Source of the DNA: DATBGO01 sp963695645 | GTDB taxonomy: Bacteria > Actinomycetota > Actinomycetes > Streptosporangiales > Streptosporangiaceae | DNA length: 64,000 nucleotides | Reading direction: 5' to 3' | Assembly: GCA_963695645.1 (NCBI GenBank) | Contig: CAVOHC010000012.1 | Span: 186,001 to 250,000, forward strand | Shown here: positions 37,484 to 46,410 of the stretch, in pieces | Layout: each line of letters starts with the position of its first letter | Numbering within the stretch: position 1 is the first letter of the stretch | Notes under the pieces: model-generated | Database searches by the model: none | Seen by the model: the letters and a program-made list of their open reading frames with translations, nothing else | Told to the model about the DNA's origin: nothing | Position numbers and translations under genes: made by a program

Positions 37484-38202
37484 CGGCGGCCCCGGCCCGT
37501 CGGTATGACGGAGAACGCGGCGCCCTCGCGGTCGGCCAAGCCCGGGCGCTCGGGCGGGCGCAAGCCGGCCGCGCGGGCGATCCGCACCGCCTGGAGCCTG
37601 GTATGCACGTCCAGCTTGCTGAAGATGCTGCGGGTGTGGGTCCGGACTGTATCCGGGGATATCAGCAGCTCCTTGGCGATCTGCTGGCCATGCTTTCCTT
37701 CCACCATGCTCGCCAGGACGTCCCGTTCCCGCGGACTGAGCACATCCAGCGGGTGGTGGACCTCGGCGGCCCTGCGGATGTCCTCGCGCAGCTGGCGCAG
37801 CACTTCGCCAAGGATGGCCGGCGGGTACCAGGAACTCCCGGCACACACGCCGCGGATGATGGTCTGCAGCTCGTCCGCGCCCTGAGTTCTCGAAATCCAG
37901 GCATCCGCCCCCGCCCTGGCCGCGTCAACAGCCTGCCCGACATCGTCGTCGGCACTGAACATCACCACGTGTGTCGCGGGCCAGGCTTCCCGAAGCCGCT
38001 GCACAACCTCCGCCACGGCGAACCCGAGCGGCTTCACATGGATCAGCGCGACGTCCGGCCGCAGCCAGCGGACCAGCTGGGTTAGCCTCGGCTCACTGGT
38101 GCTGCAGCGGTCCACCACCACCATGTCAGGCGCGGTCGCCAGCCGGGATGCCAGCGCATCGGTGACCATCCGGTAGTTGCCCACGAGAACCAGCCGCAAC
38201 AT
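37480..38202 (-). CDS. LuxR/NarL-type regulator with degenerate receiver
   Basis: 240 residues from ATG 38202 (MLRLVLVGNYRMVTDALASR); TTG 38262 is a longer option. The receiver fold can be followed, but the acidic pair is replaced by GN, and the phosphoacceptor position reads ALIHVKP, with His in place of Asp. Switch Ser remains (VVMFSADDD). The HTH is normal (LSPRERDVLASMVEGKHGQQ, ISPDTVRTHTRSIFSKLDVH). Likely works without phosphorylation. Coupled to the glycosyltransferase downstream by GTGA. Confidence 0.88.
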   Translation of the reverse strand: MLRLVLVGNYRMVTDALASRLATAPDMVVVDRCSTSEPRLTQLVRWLRPDVALIHVKPLGFAVAEVVQRLREAWPATHVVMFSADDDVGQAVDAARAGADAWISRTQGADELQTIIRGVCAGSSWYPPAILGEVLRQLREDIRRAAEVHHPLDVLSPRERDVLASMVEGKHGQQIAKELLISPDTVRTHTRSIFSKLDVHTRLQAVRIARAAGLRPPERPGLADREGAAFSVIPTGRGRR

Positions 38203-38325
38203 GTCCACTGCAGCACTATGCTGGATAAAGCCGGTGTTGTCCTCATACCTATGCAGGAGCAATCATCGGCCGCGCATTGGATATTCCCCGCGCCGGAGGC
38301 CCGTCAATAACTGAGAGTAATATTA

Positions 38326-38352
38326 ACTCACGATTTGTAATCGCGAGTGAGT
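38326..38352. promoter_or_regulatory. Inverted repeat in a divergent control region
   Basis: ACTCACGATT (38326-38335) and AATCGCGAGTGAGT (38339-38352) form a stem with a short bulge, in an AT-rich stretch between the leftward regulator and the rightward deacetylase gene. It is well placed to be an operator for both. Confidence 0.4.
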
Positions 38353-38426
38353 CGCTTTCCGTGTATCAATGTTCACGCTAACGGATTGGCGCCCGGCAGG
38401 CCGTACTCGCTGGCGATGCGCAGCCA

Positions 38427-39206
38427 GTGCCTCACCTCACGGGAGCAGAAATTCCCAGCTCTAGCGCCCCGCTCGTTTACATGTATCACTCCGTTACCCC
38501 GTACGAGGTAGACCCGTACCTGGTAACGGTGCGCCCGCAACGCTTTGATCAGCAGCTGCGCTGGCTGAGCAGGCGAGGCCTCAGGGGCGTCTGCATGCGA
38601 GAGCTGCTTGCGGCCAGGCGTGCCGGCTCGGGCGCGGGCCTGGTCGGCCTCACCTTTGACGACGGCTACGCCGACTTTGCCAGCTACGCGGTGCCCATCA
38701 TGGAGCGGTACGGATTCAGCGCGACCGTCTTCCCTATCGCCGCCCGGCTCGGCGGGGACAACGAATGGGACCCGGAAGGACCGCGCAAGCCGCTCATGAC
38801 GGCGGAGCAGGTGCGGCAGGTAGCCGACGCGGGCATGGAAATCGGTTCACACGGGATGCAGCACGTCTCGCTGCTGTCGGTCACTGACGCGGAACTCGCC
38901 CGTGAGCTCAGGGACAGCCGGGCGGCCCTGCAGGACGTCAGCGGGCAGCAGGTGGCCGGCTTCTGTTATCCCTATGGTCACGTCGACAGCCGGGCCGTCG
39001 GTGCCGTGCGCAGCGCCGGATACGGCTACGGGTGCGCGATCTGGCGATCGGCGCTCACGGGCCGGTACGCGCTGCCGCGCACCTTTGTCGGCGACGACGA
39101 CTCCGCAGCACGGCTGTGGGCCAAGGGCGCCAGGCACCGGCTTGGCTGGGGGCATCGTGGCCCGGCCGCCAGCTTGCCGTCCGGCGCGGCCGTCAAACCC
39201 CGGTAG
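38427..39206 (+). CDS. Polysaccharide deacetylase, NodB family
   Basis: 259 residues. NodB motif 1 TFDDGYADF and motif 2 SHGMQHVSL provide Asp-Asp and two His for the metal; later GFCYPYGHVDSRAVGAVRSAGY is motif 3. Predicted to remove acetyl groups from N-acetylated glycans. No signal peptide is apparent, and the GTG start lacks a clear ribosome site, so the true N terminus is uncertain. Diverges from the regulator; the intact partner of the degenerate homologue at 41058. Confidence 0.88.
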   Translation: MPHLTGAEIPSSSAPLVYMYHSVTPYEVDPYLVTVRPQRFDQQLRWLSRRGLRGVCMRELLAARRAGSGAGLVGLTFDDGYADFASYAVPIMERYGFSATVFPIAARLGGDNEWDPEGPRKPLMTAEQVRQVADAGMEIGSHGMQHVSLLSVTDAELARELRDSRAALQDVSGQQVAGFCYPYGHVDSRAVGAVRSAGYGYGCAIWRSALTGRYALPRTFVGDDDSAARLWAKGARHRLGWGHRGPAASLPSGAAVKPR

Positions 39207-39389
39207 CCCGGCGAGGCCCATGAGCTCGGACGATATCGGTGCGTCTGCGCGAGTTGACCAGCCGCATACCGGGATCTGGCGGCGATCGCCGCGCGAACTA
39301 GGGAAACGCCATGTCAAGCAGGATATGCTGGGCTCCAGCATTAGCGCCTCGCGGACAGCTACCCCGGTGCCGGAGTTCACCTTGCAGCT

Positions 39390-40958
39390 ATGATCAACTC
39401 GCCTCGCAAGAAATCACCGCCCGAGCTTTCGGTGGCAGAGATGTCCAGGCCACCGGGGGGGCGGACGCGCCGCCGGAGCGCCGACCGGCGCTTGCAGGCA
39501 TTGAATGCCAGCAAGGTGGGGGAGCTGCTGGCCGATGCGGCCGATCAGCTCCAGGACGCCTCTCCGGCCGTCCGGCTCACCGCAGTGCGCGCCCTGGAAC
39601 GGCTCGCCGACGAGGATGCGGCAGGCCGGCAGCAGTGTATCGATATGCTCTGCGCCGCCGTGCGAGCGGCGCCTGCGCCCCGCCCGCAGCCCGACGGGCG
39701 CGGCGACGCCGAGGAGAGGCTGCGAGCGTGGCACGACCATTGGCGCTCCGAGCGCCGCTACCAGCAGGCAGTCCTCGGCGTGATCACCGCGCACCTGCGA
39801 GACGACGCCATCGTCTCCTGGCGCGGCTACGATCTGGATTTCACCGGCATGGTCATCGAAGCTCCCGACCTAGGCGACGCTGCCGTGGAAGGCGCCCCGA
39901 AAGAACCGATCCGGGCCTCATTCAGCTTTGCCGGGGTCACGTTCGAGGGCGGCAAGATCAGTTTCGCCGACGGCAGGTTCAGCGGCGGCGAGCTGATCTT
40001 CGCTGGAGCCACGTTCGCGGCTGGCGAGGTGAGTTTTGCCGGGGCCAGTTTCACCGGCACGAGGGTTTCCCTGCTCGGCGCGGAGTTCGCTGGCGGGGAA
40101 GTCAGCTTCGCGGGAGCCAGCTTCGGCGGCGGTAAGGTCAGCTTTACCGGAGCCGCATTCGCCGGCAGCACTATTGACTTCACCGACGCTATGTTCAGCG
40201 GCGGGGAGGCCAGTTTCGTCTGCGCCGGCTTCGGCGGCGGCCAGGTCAGCTTCACCGACGCGAAGTTCACTGGCGGAATCGTCAGCCTCGCCAAGGCCAC
40301 CTTCGCCGGCGCCGCGGTCAGCTTCGCCGGGGCCAGGTTCACCGGGACGAAGATTTCCCTGGTCGGGGCAGCGTTCACCGGTGGCGAGGTCAGCTTCGCG
40401 GGAGCCGAGTTCGGCGGCGGCAAGGTCAGTTTCACCGCTGGAGCCTTCTCCGGCGGCGTGGTCGGCTTCCTGGGCGCCCGGTTCACGGGGGGCTATACGA
40501 GCTTCCTGGCCGCCAGGTTCGCCGCCGGCGAGATCGGCTTCATGGACGCGCAGTTCGCTGGCGGCGAGGTGGGCTTCGTCGACGCGAAGTTCTGCGGCAG
40601 CGAGGTCAGCTTCGTCGGTGCGGAGTTCACCGGCAGCGAGGTGAGCTTCACCGGTGCCGATTTCGGCCGGGGCACGGTCAGCTTCGTGGCTGCTGAGTTC
40701 TGCGACGGCGAGGTGCGATTTCCCTGGGCAGAATTCAGCGGCAGCAGCGTGCGGTTTGCCAGCGCTAACTTCAACGGGGGAATCGTGAGTTTCAACAGAG
40801 CTAAGTTCAGCAGCGGTGAGGTGGACTTCACCAGCGCAAATTTCGGCGGCGGATTCGTGGATCTTTCCGAGACTCTTACCTGGGCCGCGCCGCCATTGTT
40901 CGACCGGGTAACGCACCCGATAGGCTTGCTGCTGCCGCCGAGCCATGATCTCGCCTGA
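39390..40958 (+). CDS. Beta-helix protein with 26 twelve-residue repeats
   Basis: 522 residues. N-terminal third is helical and HEAT-like (VGELLADAADQLQDASPAVR then LTAVRALERLADED). From about residue 172 come 26 consecutive 12-residue units of form SFxGAxFxGGxV (for example SFAGASFGGGKV, SFTGAAFAGSTI). Such stacked Phe/Ala repeats resemble pentapeptide-repeat right-handed helices. No signal peptide or membrane helix. Similar proteins are annotated as pentapeptide-repeat in actinobacteria; substrate or partner unknown. The 36-bp DNA period has diverged in sequence, so this is an old array. Confidence 0.82.
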   Translation: MINSPRKKSPPELSVAEMSRPPGGRTRRRSADRRLQALNASKVGELLADAADQLQDASPAVRLTAVRALERLADEDAAGRQQCIDMLCAAVRAAPAPRPQPDGRGDAEERLRAWHDHWRSERRYQQAVLGVITAHLRDDAIVSWRGYDLDFTGMVIEAPDLGDAAVEGAPKEPIRASFSFAGVTFEGGKISFADGRFSGGELIFAGATFAAGEVSFAGASFTGTRVSLLGAEFAGGEVSFAGASFGGGKVSFTGAAFAGSTIDFTDAMFSGGEASFVCAGFGGGQVSFTDAKFTGGIVSLAKATFAGAAVSFAGARFTGTKISLVGAAFTGGEVSFAGAEFGGGKVSFTAGAFSGGVVGFLGARFTGGYTSFLAARFAAGEIGFMDAQFAGGEVGFVDAKFCGSEVSFVGAEFTGSEVSFTGADFGRGTVSFVAAEFCDGEVRFPWAEFSGSSVRFASANFNGGIVSFNRAKFSSGEVDFTSANFGGGFVDLSETLTWAAPPLFDRVTHPIGLLLPPSHDLA

Positions 40959-41057
40959 CAGGCGAGCTATGGCGGTCCCGGCCGGCTACCTGATGGCTGT
41001 CCTTCGTGCGGGCACTGCGGGGACGGCCCGTGGTGCGGCTGAGGTTCGTACGGGTCA

Positions 41058-42632
41058 ATGAGACAGCTGATTTCCGCCGCGGCGGCCGTGCTCGCCAGTC
41101 TCGCGGTGGTCGCACTCGCGTCAGCGGCCGGCCCGGCACGAGCCGGCCAGCCCGGTGCCGCGCGGCTGACTGCCGACAGCAGGGCGGCCGTGTCGCCCGC
41201 GCGCGCACGAGTCGCCGGCTATCGCGGCATCGCCGCGCCCGGACCGGCGCAACCGGCCGCTGCCCGGACCATCGTCACGTTTGCCTGGGGCGGTGGCCTC
41301 GCCTCGCAGATGGCGGCTGCGCCGATACTCCGTCAGTACGGCATGCACGCGACCTACTTCGTCCCCTCCGGCCTGGTGTGCATGCAGAGCCAGGCGCAGT
41401 GCCGCGCGACCTCGCCTTACCTGACGATCGGTGACGTCCGGGCGCTCGCCGCCACGGGCAATGAGATCGGCGGCCTCAGCGTGCTGCACCAGCAGCTGGC
41501 CGGCCTGCCAGCTGCCGAGGCGGAGCGGGAGATCTGCGATGACAGGTCGAATCTGTTCCGGTGGGGATTCCGGCCGGCCGATTTCGCCTATCCATACGCG
41601 ACGGTCACCAGGCAGATGGAGGAACTCACCCGGCAGTGCGGATACAACTCCGGGCTCGGCACCGGGCAGCTGCGGGGCGCGGGATTGTGCCAGACCTGTG
41701 CCTGGGCTGAGACCATGCCGCCGCAGGATCCGTTCGACCTCCGCACCCCCATTGAAGTGAACTCGGTCAACACAACATGGTCAGCGGGTACCTACGAGTC
41801 CATCGTCCAGGGCGCGCAGGCACATGGCGGCGGCTGGGTCATCTTCACGATCCACGGCGTGTGCCCGCGGAACTGCTCCCTGGGCGTGACGCCGGGCATT
41901 CTCGGCGAGGTCGCCAGCTGGCTGCGGGGGCAGGCCGCGCACGGCACGGTGGTGCGGACGATCCGTCAGGTGATCGGCGGAAGGGTGCGCCCGCCCGTGC
42001 CCGGGCCGCGCGCCAGCCGGATCCCGCCGCCAGGCATCGCCAACGCGAAACTGGCCGCCAAGACGAACGGCGGCGTCCCAGCGTGCTACCAGCAGGCCGT
42101 CTACGGCGGGACTGCCGCCACGTTCTCCTACGAGCGGACCGGCGGACCGCACGGGGAAGCCGCTGAATCCGTGCACATCACCAGGCTGGGCTCGGGCAAC
42201 GCGAAACTGATGCCCGCTCTGGATCTCGGCCAGTGCGCCCCGGAGGTGCTGGCAGGCCACGCTTACACCGCGGGAGTCTGGTACGAATCCGATCGGCCCG
42301 TTCAGCTTGAGCTTTACTACCGGAACTCGGTGGGTGCCTGGGCGTACTGGACCACCAGTGCCACGTTCCCCGCCACCGCTTCCTGGAAGCAGGCGGCCTG
42401 GACGACGCCGCAAACCCCCGCCGGGGCAACCGCGGTCAGCTTTGGCCTGACGGCGATGTCCACCGCCACGATCACCACCACGCAGTACAGCCTCGCCCCG
42501 GCCGCCAGTCACAAGATGATCGTGCTCTTGGGGGGCCTGGCAGCGGTGATCGTGGCCGGCGGCCTCATCGCCCGCGGGCAGTACCGGTACGTCAAGTACT
42601 CACGGGCCGAGCAGGCCGACGAGCAGCAGTAG
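41058..42632 (+). CDS. Exported NodB-like protein lacking metal ligands, C-terminal membrane anchor
   Basis: 524 residues. Signal peptide at 1-30 (LISAAAAVLASLAVVALASA). The NodB-like domain is clear (TFAWGGGLASQMAAAPILRQ, YGMHATYFVPSGL, RPADFAYPYATVTRQMEELT) but motif 1 TFDDG is TFAWG and motif 2 HxxxH-type is lost (GGLSVLHQQ). It has several Cys. A beta-sandwich-like region follows, then a membrane helix (MIVLLGGLAAVIVAGGLIAR) and a basic tail. Probably a surface-displayed, catalytically inactive glycan-binding protein. Confidence 0.82.
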   Translation: MRQLISAAAAVLASLAVVALASAAGPARAGQPGAARLTADSRAAVSPARARVAGYRGIAAPGPAQPAAARTIVTFAWGGGLASQMAAAPILRQYGMHATYFVPSGLVCMQSQAQCRATSPYLTIGDVRALAATGNEIGGLSVLHQQLAGLPAAEAEREICDDRSNLFRWGFRPADFAYPYATVTRQMEELTRQCGYNSGLGTGQLRGAGLCQTCAWAETMPPQDPFDLRTPIEVNSVNTTWSAGTYESIVQGAQAHGGGWVIFTIHGVCPRNCSLGVTPGILGEVASWLRGQAAHGTVVRTIRQVIGGRVRPPVPGPRASRIPPPGIANAKLAAKTNGGVPACYQQAVYGGTAATFSYERTGGPHGEAAESVHITRLGSGNAKLMPALDLGQCAPEVLAGHAYTAGVWYESDRPVQLELYYRNSVGAWAYWTTSATFPATASWKQAAWTTPQTPAGATAVSFGLTAMSTATITTTQYSLAPAASHKMIVLLGGLAAVIVAGGLIARGQYRYVKYSRAEQADEQQ

Positions 42633-42672
42633 CCGACGGTACCGGCCTGACCTGCTCCGGCAGCGCCTGAGT

Positions 42673-44130
42673 TCAGCCCGAAGCTTGCTGCCCTTGCTCC
42701 TCCCAGGCGGTAGCTACTGCCGCCGGGGCCATGGCAGCGGCGTCGGGGATTGCCGTCCCCGGCCGGGCCGTCTGCGGAGCCGACCGGATGGGCGAGCCGG
42801 CGGCGCCCGCTCCGGCCCTGGCCCGGCGCCTGGCCGGGCTCTTCCAGACTCCGTTGGAGCTGGCCAGCCACGCCAGCGGGATGGCGTGGAGTCCGATGGC
42901 CGCGTCAAGCACCCGCATGAACGGGAAGAAGACCGCTGACAGCAGCAGCCGCGGCCGCCGTTCGACCGCCGCCACCAGGCTTGTTATGACGAGGTCGGGA
43001 ATCGCCACCCCCAAGGCGATCCTGGACAGCGACACGTGCGATGACACCACAGCGTAGACGGAGCCGAAAACGGGCCAGGTCAGCGCGCCGCCGAACAGAT
43101 CAGGCAGGATGAGCACGGCAACAATCGGCGGCAGGATGACGAAGAGCAGGCTCGAGGTGATCAGTTCCGTCAGCATGAGCGCGAGCATGGCAGTGAACAG
43201 GTTCAGCCGCGGCGGGTGCCGCCGCACCGTCTGCCAGAGGCCAAGGGCCCAGCGCCTGGTCTGGCGGATATAGTCGCGGAAGTTATCGGGGTCCTGGGTC
43301 ACGGCCACCGCGCCAAGCGTGAAGCCCACTTTGCCCAGCTGCCGCTGGTAGACCTCGAACGTCATGTTGAAGTCCTCGATCACCAGGCCCGGGGGATTCA
43401 TGTTCATTCTCGGCAGCACGGCCGTCCGGTAGATGCTGGCAAAGCCGGGAACGATCGGCGTCGCGTTCAGGAACCGCGACGTCTGGCCGAACTTCAGCGC
43501 CCGCTGGCCTACCGCGTATATCCGCATCCGGTGCCCCGTCAGCATGTGGCCGACTGGCGACAGCATCCGGCGGGTATCGGTCCGCACGCAGCCCGCGACA
43601 GCGACCACGCGGCGCGAGTCGAACAACGGCAGCGCCGCTTTGAAGTAGCCAGGCTGGACCCTGGTGTCGGCGTCCAGCAGCATCACAACCGGGAACCGCT
43701 CCACGAGCTTGAAGCGCTCGACGGCTTCCGCCAGTGCTCCCGCCTTGCCGACGTTGCGCCGGGTCTTGATCGCCTTGACGCCGGCGCCCATGGCCTTCTC
43801 GAGAGTGTCGTCGGTCGACCCGTCGGACACCACATGGATGTTCTTGCGCGGCACTAGCTTCGTGATCGCCTCGAGGCTGTCCTCGATGACGGCGCCCTCG
43901 TTGTGCGCCGGGATCAGCACGGCGACATCGTCCACGGTCAGGTGGCTCTGCCGGGCTCGCCGCCCCGCCGGGTCATGCCGCAGTGCGACGACGTTTTCCG
44001 GCTGCCTTGCCCGGCCCAGCCTGACCAGCCGGCGTACCGTCTGGTCCACGAGCCGGATCAGGCCGACCGTGCCCCACAGCGCGAAGTTGGCGCCGAAGAC
44101 GAGCAGCGCGATCCCCCACCACGGCATCAT
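42673..44130 (-). CDS. Processive GT2 membrane glycosyltransferase
   Basis: 485 residues from ATG 44130, which overlaps the stop of the GH18 gene (ATGA). An N-terminal membrane helix (WWGIALLVFGANFALWGTVG) precedes the GT2 domain: VLIPAHNE, VSDGSTDDT, LLDADTRV (DxD), IEDFNMTFEV (ED acid), and QTRRWALGLWQ (Q/RxxRW), the set seen in polymerising synthases such as cellulose, hyaluronan and poly-N-acetylglucosamine synthases. Three or four membrane helices follow. A Pro/Ala tail ends the protein. Probably extends and exports the main polymer. Confidence 0.9.
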   Translation of the reverse strand: MMPWWGIALLVFGANFALWGTVGLIRLVDQTVRRLVRLGRARQPENVVALRHDPAGRRARQSHLTVDDVAVLIPAHNEGAVIEDSLEAITKLVPRKNIHVVSDGSTDDTLEKAMGAGVKAIKTRRNVGKAGALAEAVERFKLVERFPVVMLLDADTRVQPGYFKAALPLFDSRRVVAVAGCVRTDTRRMLSPVGHMLTGHRMRIYAVGQRALKFGQTSRFLNATPIVPGFASIYRTAVLPRMNMNPPGLVIEDFNMTFEVYQRQLGKVGFTLGAVAVTQDPDNFRDYIRQTRRWALGLWQTVRRHPPRLNLFTAMLALMLTELITSSLLFVILPPIVAVLILPDLFGGALTWPVFGSVYAVVSSHVSLSRIALGVAIPDLVITSLVAAVERRPRLLLSAVFFPFMRVLDAAIGLHAIPLAWLASSNGVWKSPARRRARAGAGAAGSPIRSAPQTARPGTAIPDAAAMAPAAVATAWEEQGQQASG

Positions 44131-45407
44131 GACGCGCTCCGGGCGGCCGGAACCGGGGTGTGCGGGCCGGCCGGCAGCGCCTGCCGCAAAGTCGGCCAGA
44201 TGCCAGGATCCGCACCGCCGTACATCCAGAGGTAGACACCGCCGATTCCGGCTGCCTGGGCCAGCCTGAACTTCGCGCGGGAGCTCTCCGCATCCTCGAA
44301 CCACACGGTGTGCTGGCGGCCCGCCGCATCGGTATAGCTGAACCAGGGAGCCTGACTGGCCGTGCTGTAGTGCAGCTGCACCCCGGGCTGCCGGGACAGC
44401 TGCATCGCCTGAGGCCAGGCGATCCCGACGCCGTGACCGCGGGACCAGTCGTAGCCGTACTCCGGTACTCCCAAGATGATCTTGGCTGCGGGCAGCTGCG
44501 TTCTGGCGTAACTGAGCACGCTCTTGAGCCAGCTGACCGGGGCTATCGGCCCGGGCGGCGAGGTGGACCAGTGGTAGTCGTAGCCCATCAGCCGCACCTG
44601 GTCGGCGACCTTGCCGATGGCCGCGTAGTCCTGCGCCAGGTTGCGCGGCGCGTACCCGGCGTCGGTGGCCTTGGCGAACAGCGCGACCGACAGGATCTTC
44701 CCCTGGGCGTGCAGCGCGGTGGCCAGCCGGGTAACGAAGGCGGTGAAGTCCTGCCGGTCGCCGGCCTGCAGGTCTTCGTAGTCAATGTCGATTCCCGCGT
44801 AATGGCCGGAGTCCGCCAGCGCGACGATGGCGGCAACGTGCCGCGCCATCAGGACCGGGTCGTGCAGGATGCGGGCCACCGGCGGGTAGGCCCAGTTGCC
44901 GTGCGCATTGACGTTCGCGATAGTGGGCACCAGCGGCAGGCCACGGGCCCGCAGCTGGCTGAGTGACCTGCTGAGCGCGGGCTCGCTGATCCCGGAGTCC
45001 AGCACGACGTGGCCGTCGCCAGCCAGCCCGTATATCCACGGGGAGACCTCGCTGACGGCCTGCCGGTTCGCCAGGACGGCGGCAGTGCCCTGGCTGAGGT
45101 TCCAGTACGGCAGCGACGCCACCACGACACGGGGCGCCGGAACAGTCTGGTGCGATCCGCTGACGGCGTGCAAGGTCAGCACCACCGCGACGATGCCAGC
45201 GGGGATGACGGCAAGCCAGGCACTGCCGGTGACCTGATGCCGCCGGCGCTGCCGGGCATCGGTCTCAGGCGGCGCGGCTGACGGCTCCGGCTGGTCGGCC
45301 ACGATGAGCACCGGCCGCCGGCTCTTGCGGCGCAGCCGCCCCAGCTGTCCCGCCAGAGCGCGCTGGCCTGCCCAGCCTTGCTGAGATTCAGCGGACTCCG
45401 CGCGCAC
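44127..45407 (-). CDS. Membrane-anchored GH18 family hydrolase
   Basis: 426 residues from GTG 45407, 16 bp after the epimerase stop. A basic N terminus, one membrane helix (AWLAVIPAGIVAVVLTLHAV), then a TIM barrel with YAGIDIDYEDL, the DxxDxDxE catalytic signature of GH18, and MGYDYHW and WFEDAES motifs as in YaaH/YdhD spore and chitinase-like enzymes. It faces outward and would cleave beta-1,4 linked N-acetylglucosamine-type glycan. Overlap with the GT2 gene suggests polymer made and trimmed together. Confidence 0.88.
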   Translation of the reverse strand: MRAESAESQQGWAGQRALAGQLGRLRRKSRRPVLIVADQPEPSAAPPETDARQRRRHQVTGSAWLAVIPAGIVAVVLTLHAVSGSHQTVPAPRVVVASLPYWNLSQGTAAVLANRQAVSEVSPWIYGLAGDGHVVLDSGISEPALSRSLSQLRARGLPLVPTIANVNAHGNWAYPPVARILHDPVLMARHVAAIVALADSGHYAGIDIDYEDLQAGDRQDFTAFVTRLATALHAQGKILSVALFAKATDAGYAPRNLAQDYAAIGKVADQVRLMGYDYHWSTSPPGPIAPVSWLKSVLSYARTQLPAAKIILGVPEYGYDWSRGHGVGIAWPQAMQLSRQPGVQLHYSTASQAPWFSYTDAAGRQHTVWFEDAESSRAKFRLAQAAGIGGVYLWMYGGADPGIWPTLRQALPAGPHTPVPAARSAS

Positions 45408-45423
45408 CGTGGTGGTCCTGCGA

Positions 45424-46410
45424 TCATGAGGCGGCGGCCGCAAAAGGCTGGCTAGCCTCCTGATCTTCGATGACCGAACGGATGACGTCATCGAGGGTCC
45501 GCTGTGGCGCGAACCCGACGAGCTTATTGGCCAGCGTGCAATCTGGGATCCGCCGCTGCATGTCCTCGTAGCCGGGCCCGTAGGCGTCGAGGTAAGGCGT
45601 GTGGCTGATGGTGCTGCTCGACCCCGTTGCGGCGATGATGCGCTGGGCCAGGCCGTTGATGGAGACCGGCTGGTCGTTGCCGAGATTGACGGCCCGGCCA
45701 TAGGCGTCCGGGGTGGCCATCAGCTGAGTGAGGGCCGGGATGAGATCCAGCACGTGGCAGAAGCACCTGATCTGCTCGCCGGTGCCGTACACGGTCAGCG
45801 TCTTACCGTCGAGAGCCTGCCGGGTGAAGCGCGGTATCACCATGCCGTAACGGCCGGTCTGCCGCGGGCCGACAGTATTGAAGAACCTGATGATGACGGC
45901 GCGCAGGCCGCGCTCACGGCAGTACGCGTCGATCAGGCTCTCATCAATCGCCTTGGCTTCGGCATAACTCCACCGGGACTTCAGCGGGGAGCCGATGATG
46001 CGGTCGTCATCCTCACACAGGCCAGGCTTGGGGTTCTTGCCGTAAATCTCGCTGGTGGATGCGGCAAGCAGGACTGCGCCATGCCGGGCAGCGGCGTCGA
46101 CGACGTTCTCGGTGCCGTGGATATTGGTGCGCAGGCTCTCCAGCGTCCGGTCGCGAATGACGAACGAGCCGACAGCAGCGGCCAGGTGATAGACCTGATC
46201 ACATCCGGCGGTCAGGTCATTTACCAGGCCCTGGTCCAGGATCGAGCCCTGCACCAGCCGGAATCCCGGGTCATGAGTGACCGCGGGCAGGTTTTCCATC
46301 CGCCCGGTGCTGAGATCGTCCAGCCCGGTCACCTCGTTCCCCGCTGCTAGCAGGGCCTCGACCAAATGCGATCCGATGAACCCGGCGGCGCCGGTGACGA
46401 AGACCCTCAT
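45424..46410 (-). CDS. NAD-dependent nucleotide-sugar epimerase/decarboxylase
   Basis: 328 residues. Rossmann GAAGFIGSH at residues 7-15, catalytic YAEAK, TSEIYG, and NTVGPRQTGRYGMVIPRF are the extended-SDR pattern of UDP-glucose 4-epimerases and UDP-glucuronate decarboxylases. Which substrate it uses is open; with an adjacent UDP-sugar dehydrogenase a UDP-uronate is a fair guess. ATGA overlap with the upstream GT4 gene. Confidence 0.88.
   Translation of the reverse strand: MRVFVTGAAGFIGSHLVEALLAAGNEVTGLDDLSTGRMENLPAVTHDPGFRLVQGSILDQGLVNDLTAGCDQVYHLAAAVGSFVIRDRTLESLRTNIHGTENVVDAAARHGAVLLAASTSEIYGKNPKPGLCEDDDRIIGSPLKSRWSYAEAKAIDESLIDAYCRERGLRAVIIRFFNTVGPRQTGRYGMVIPRFTRQALDGKTLTVYGTGEQIRCFCHVLDLIPALTQLMATPDAYGRAVNLGNDQPVSINGLAQRIIAATGSSSTISHTPYLDAYGPGYEDMQRRIPDCTLANKLVGFAPQRTLDDVIRSVIEDQEASQPFAAAAS

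Noticed and set aside
37484..37846. N-terminal extension of the first GT4 gene
   Set aside because: It lies antiparallel in frame over the regulator gene; the GTGA-coupled GTG at 37483 starts the GT4 fold.
45408..45701. N-terminal extension of the GH18 gene
   Set aside because: Lies over the epimerase gene and is Ser/Thr-rich shadow sequence.
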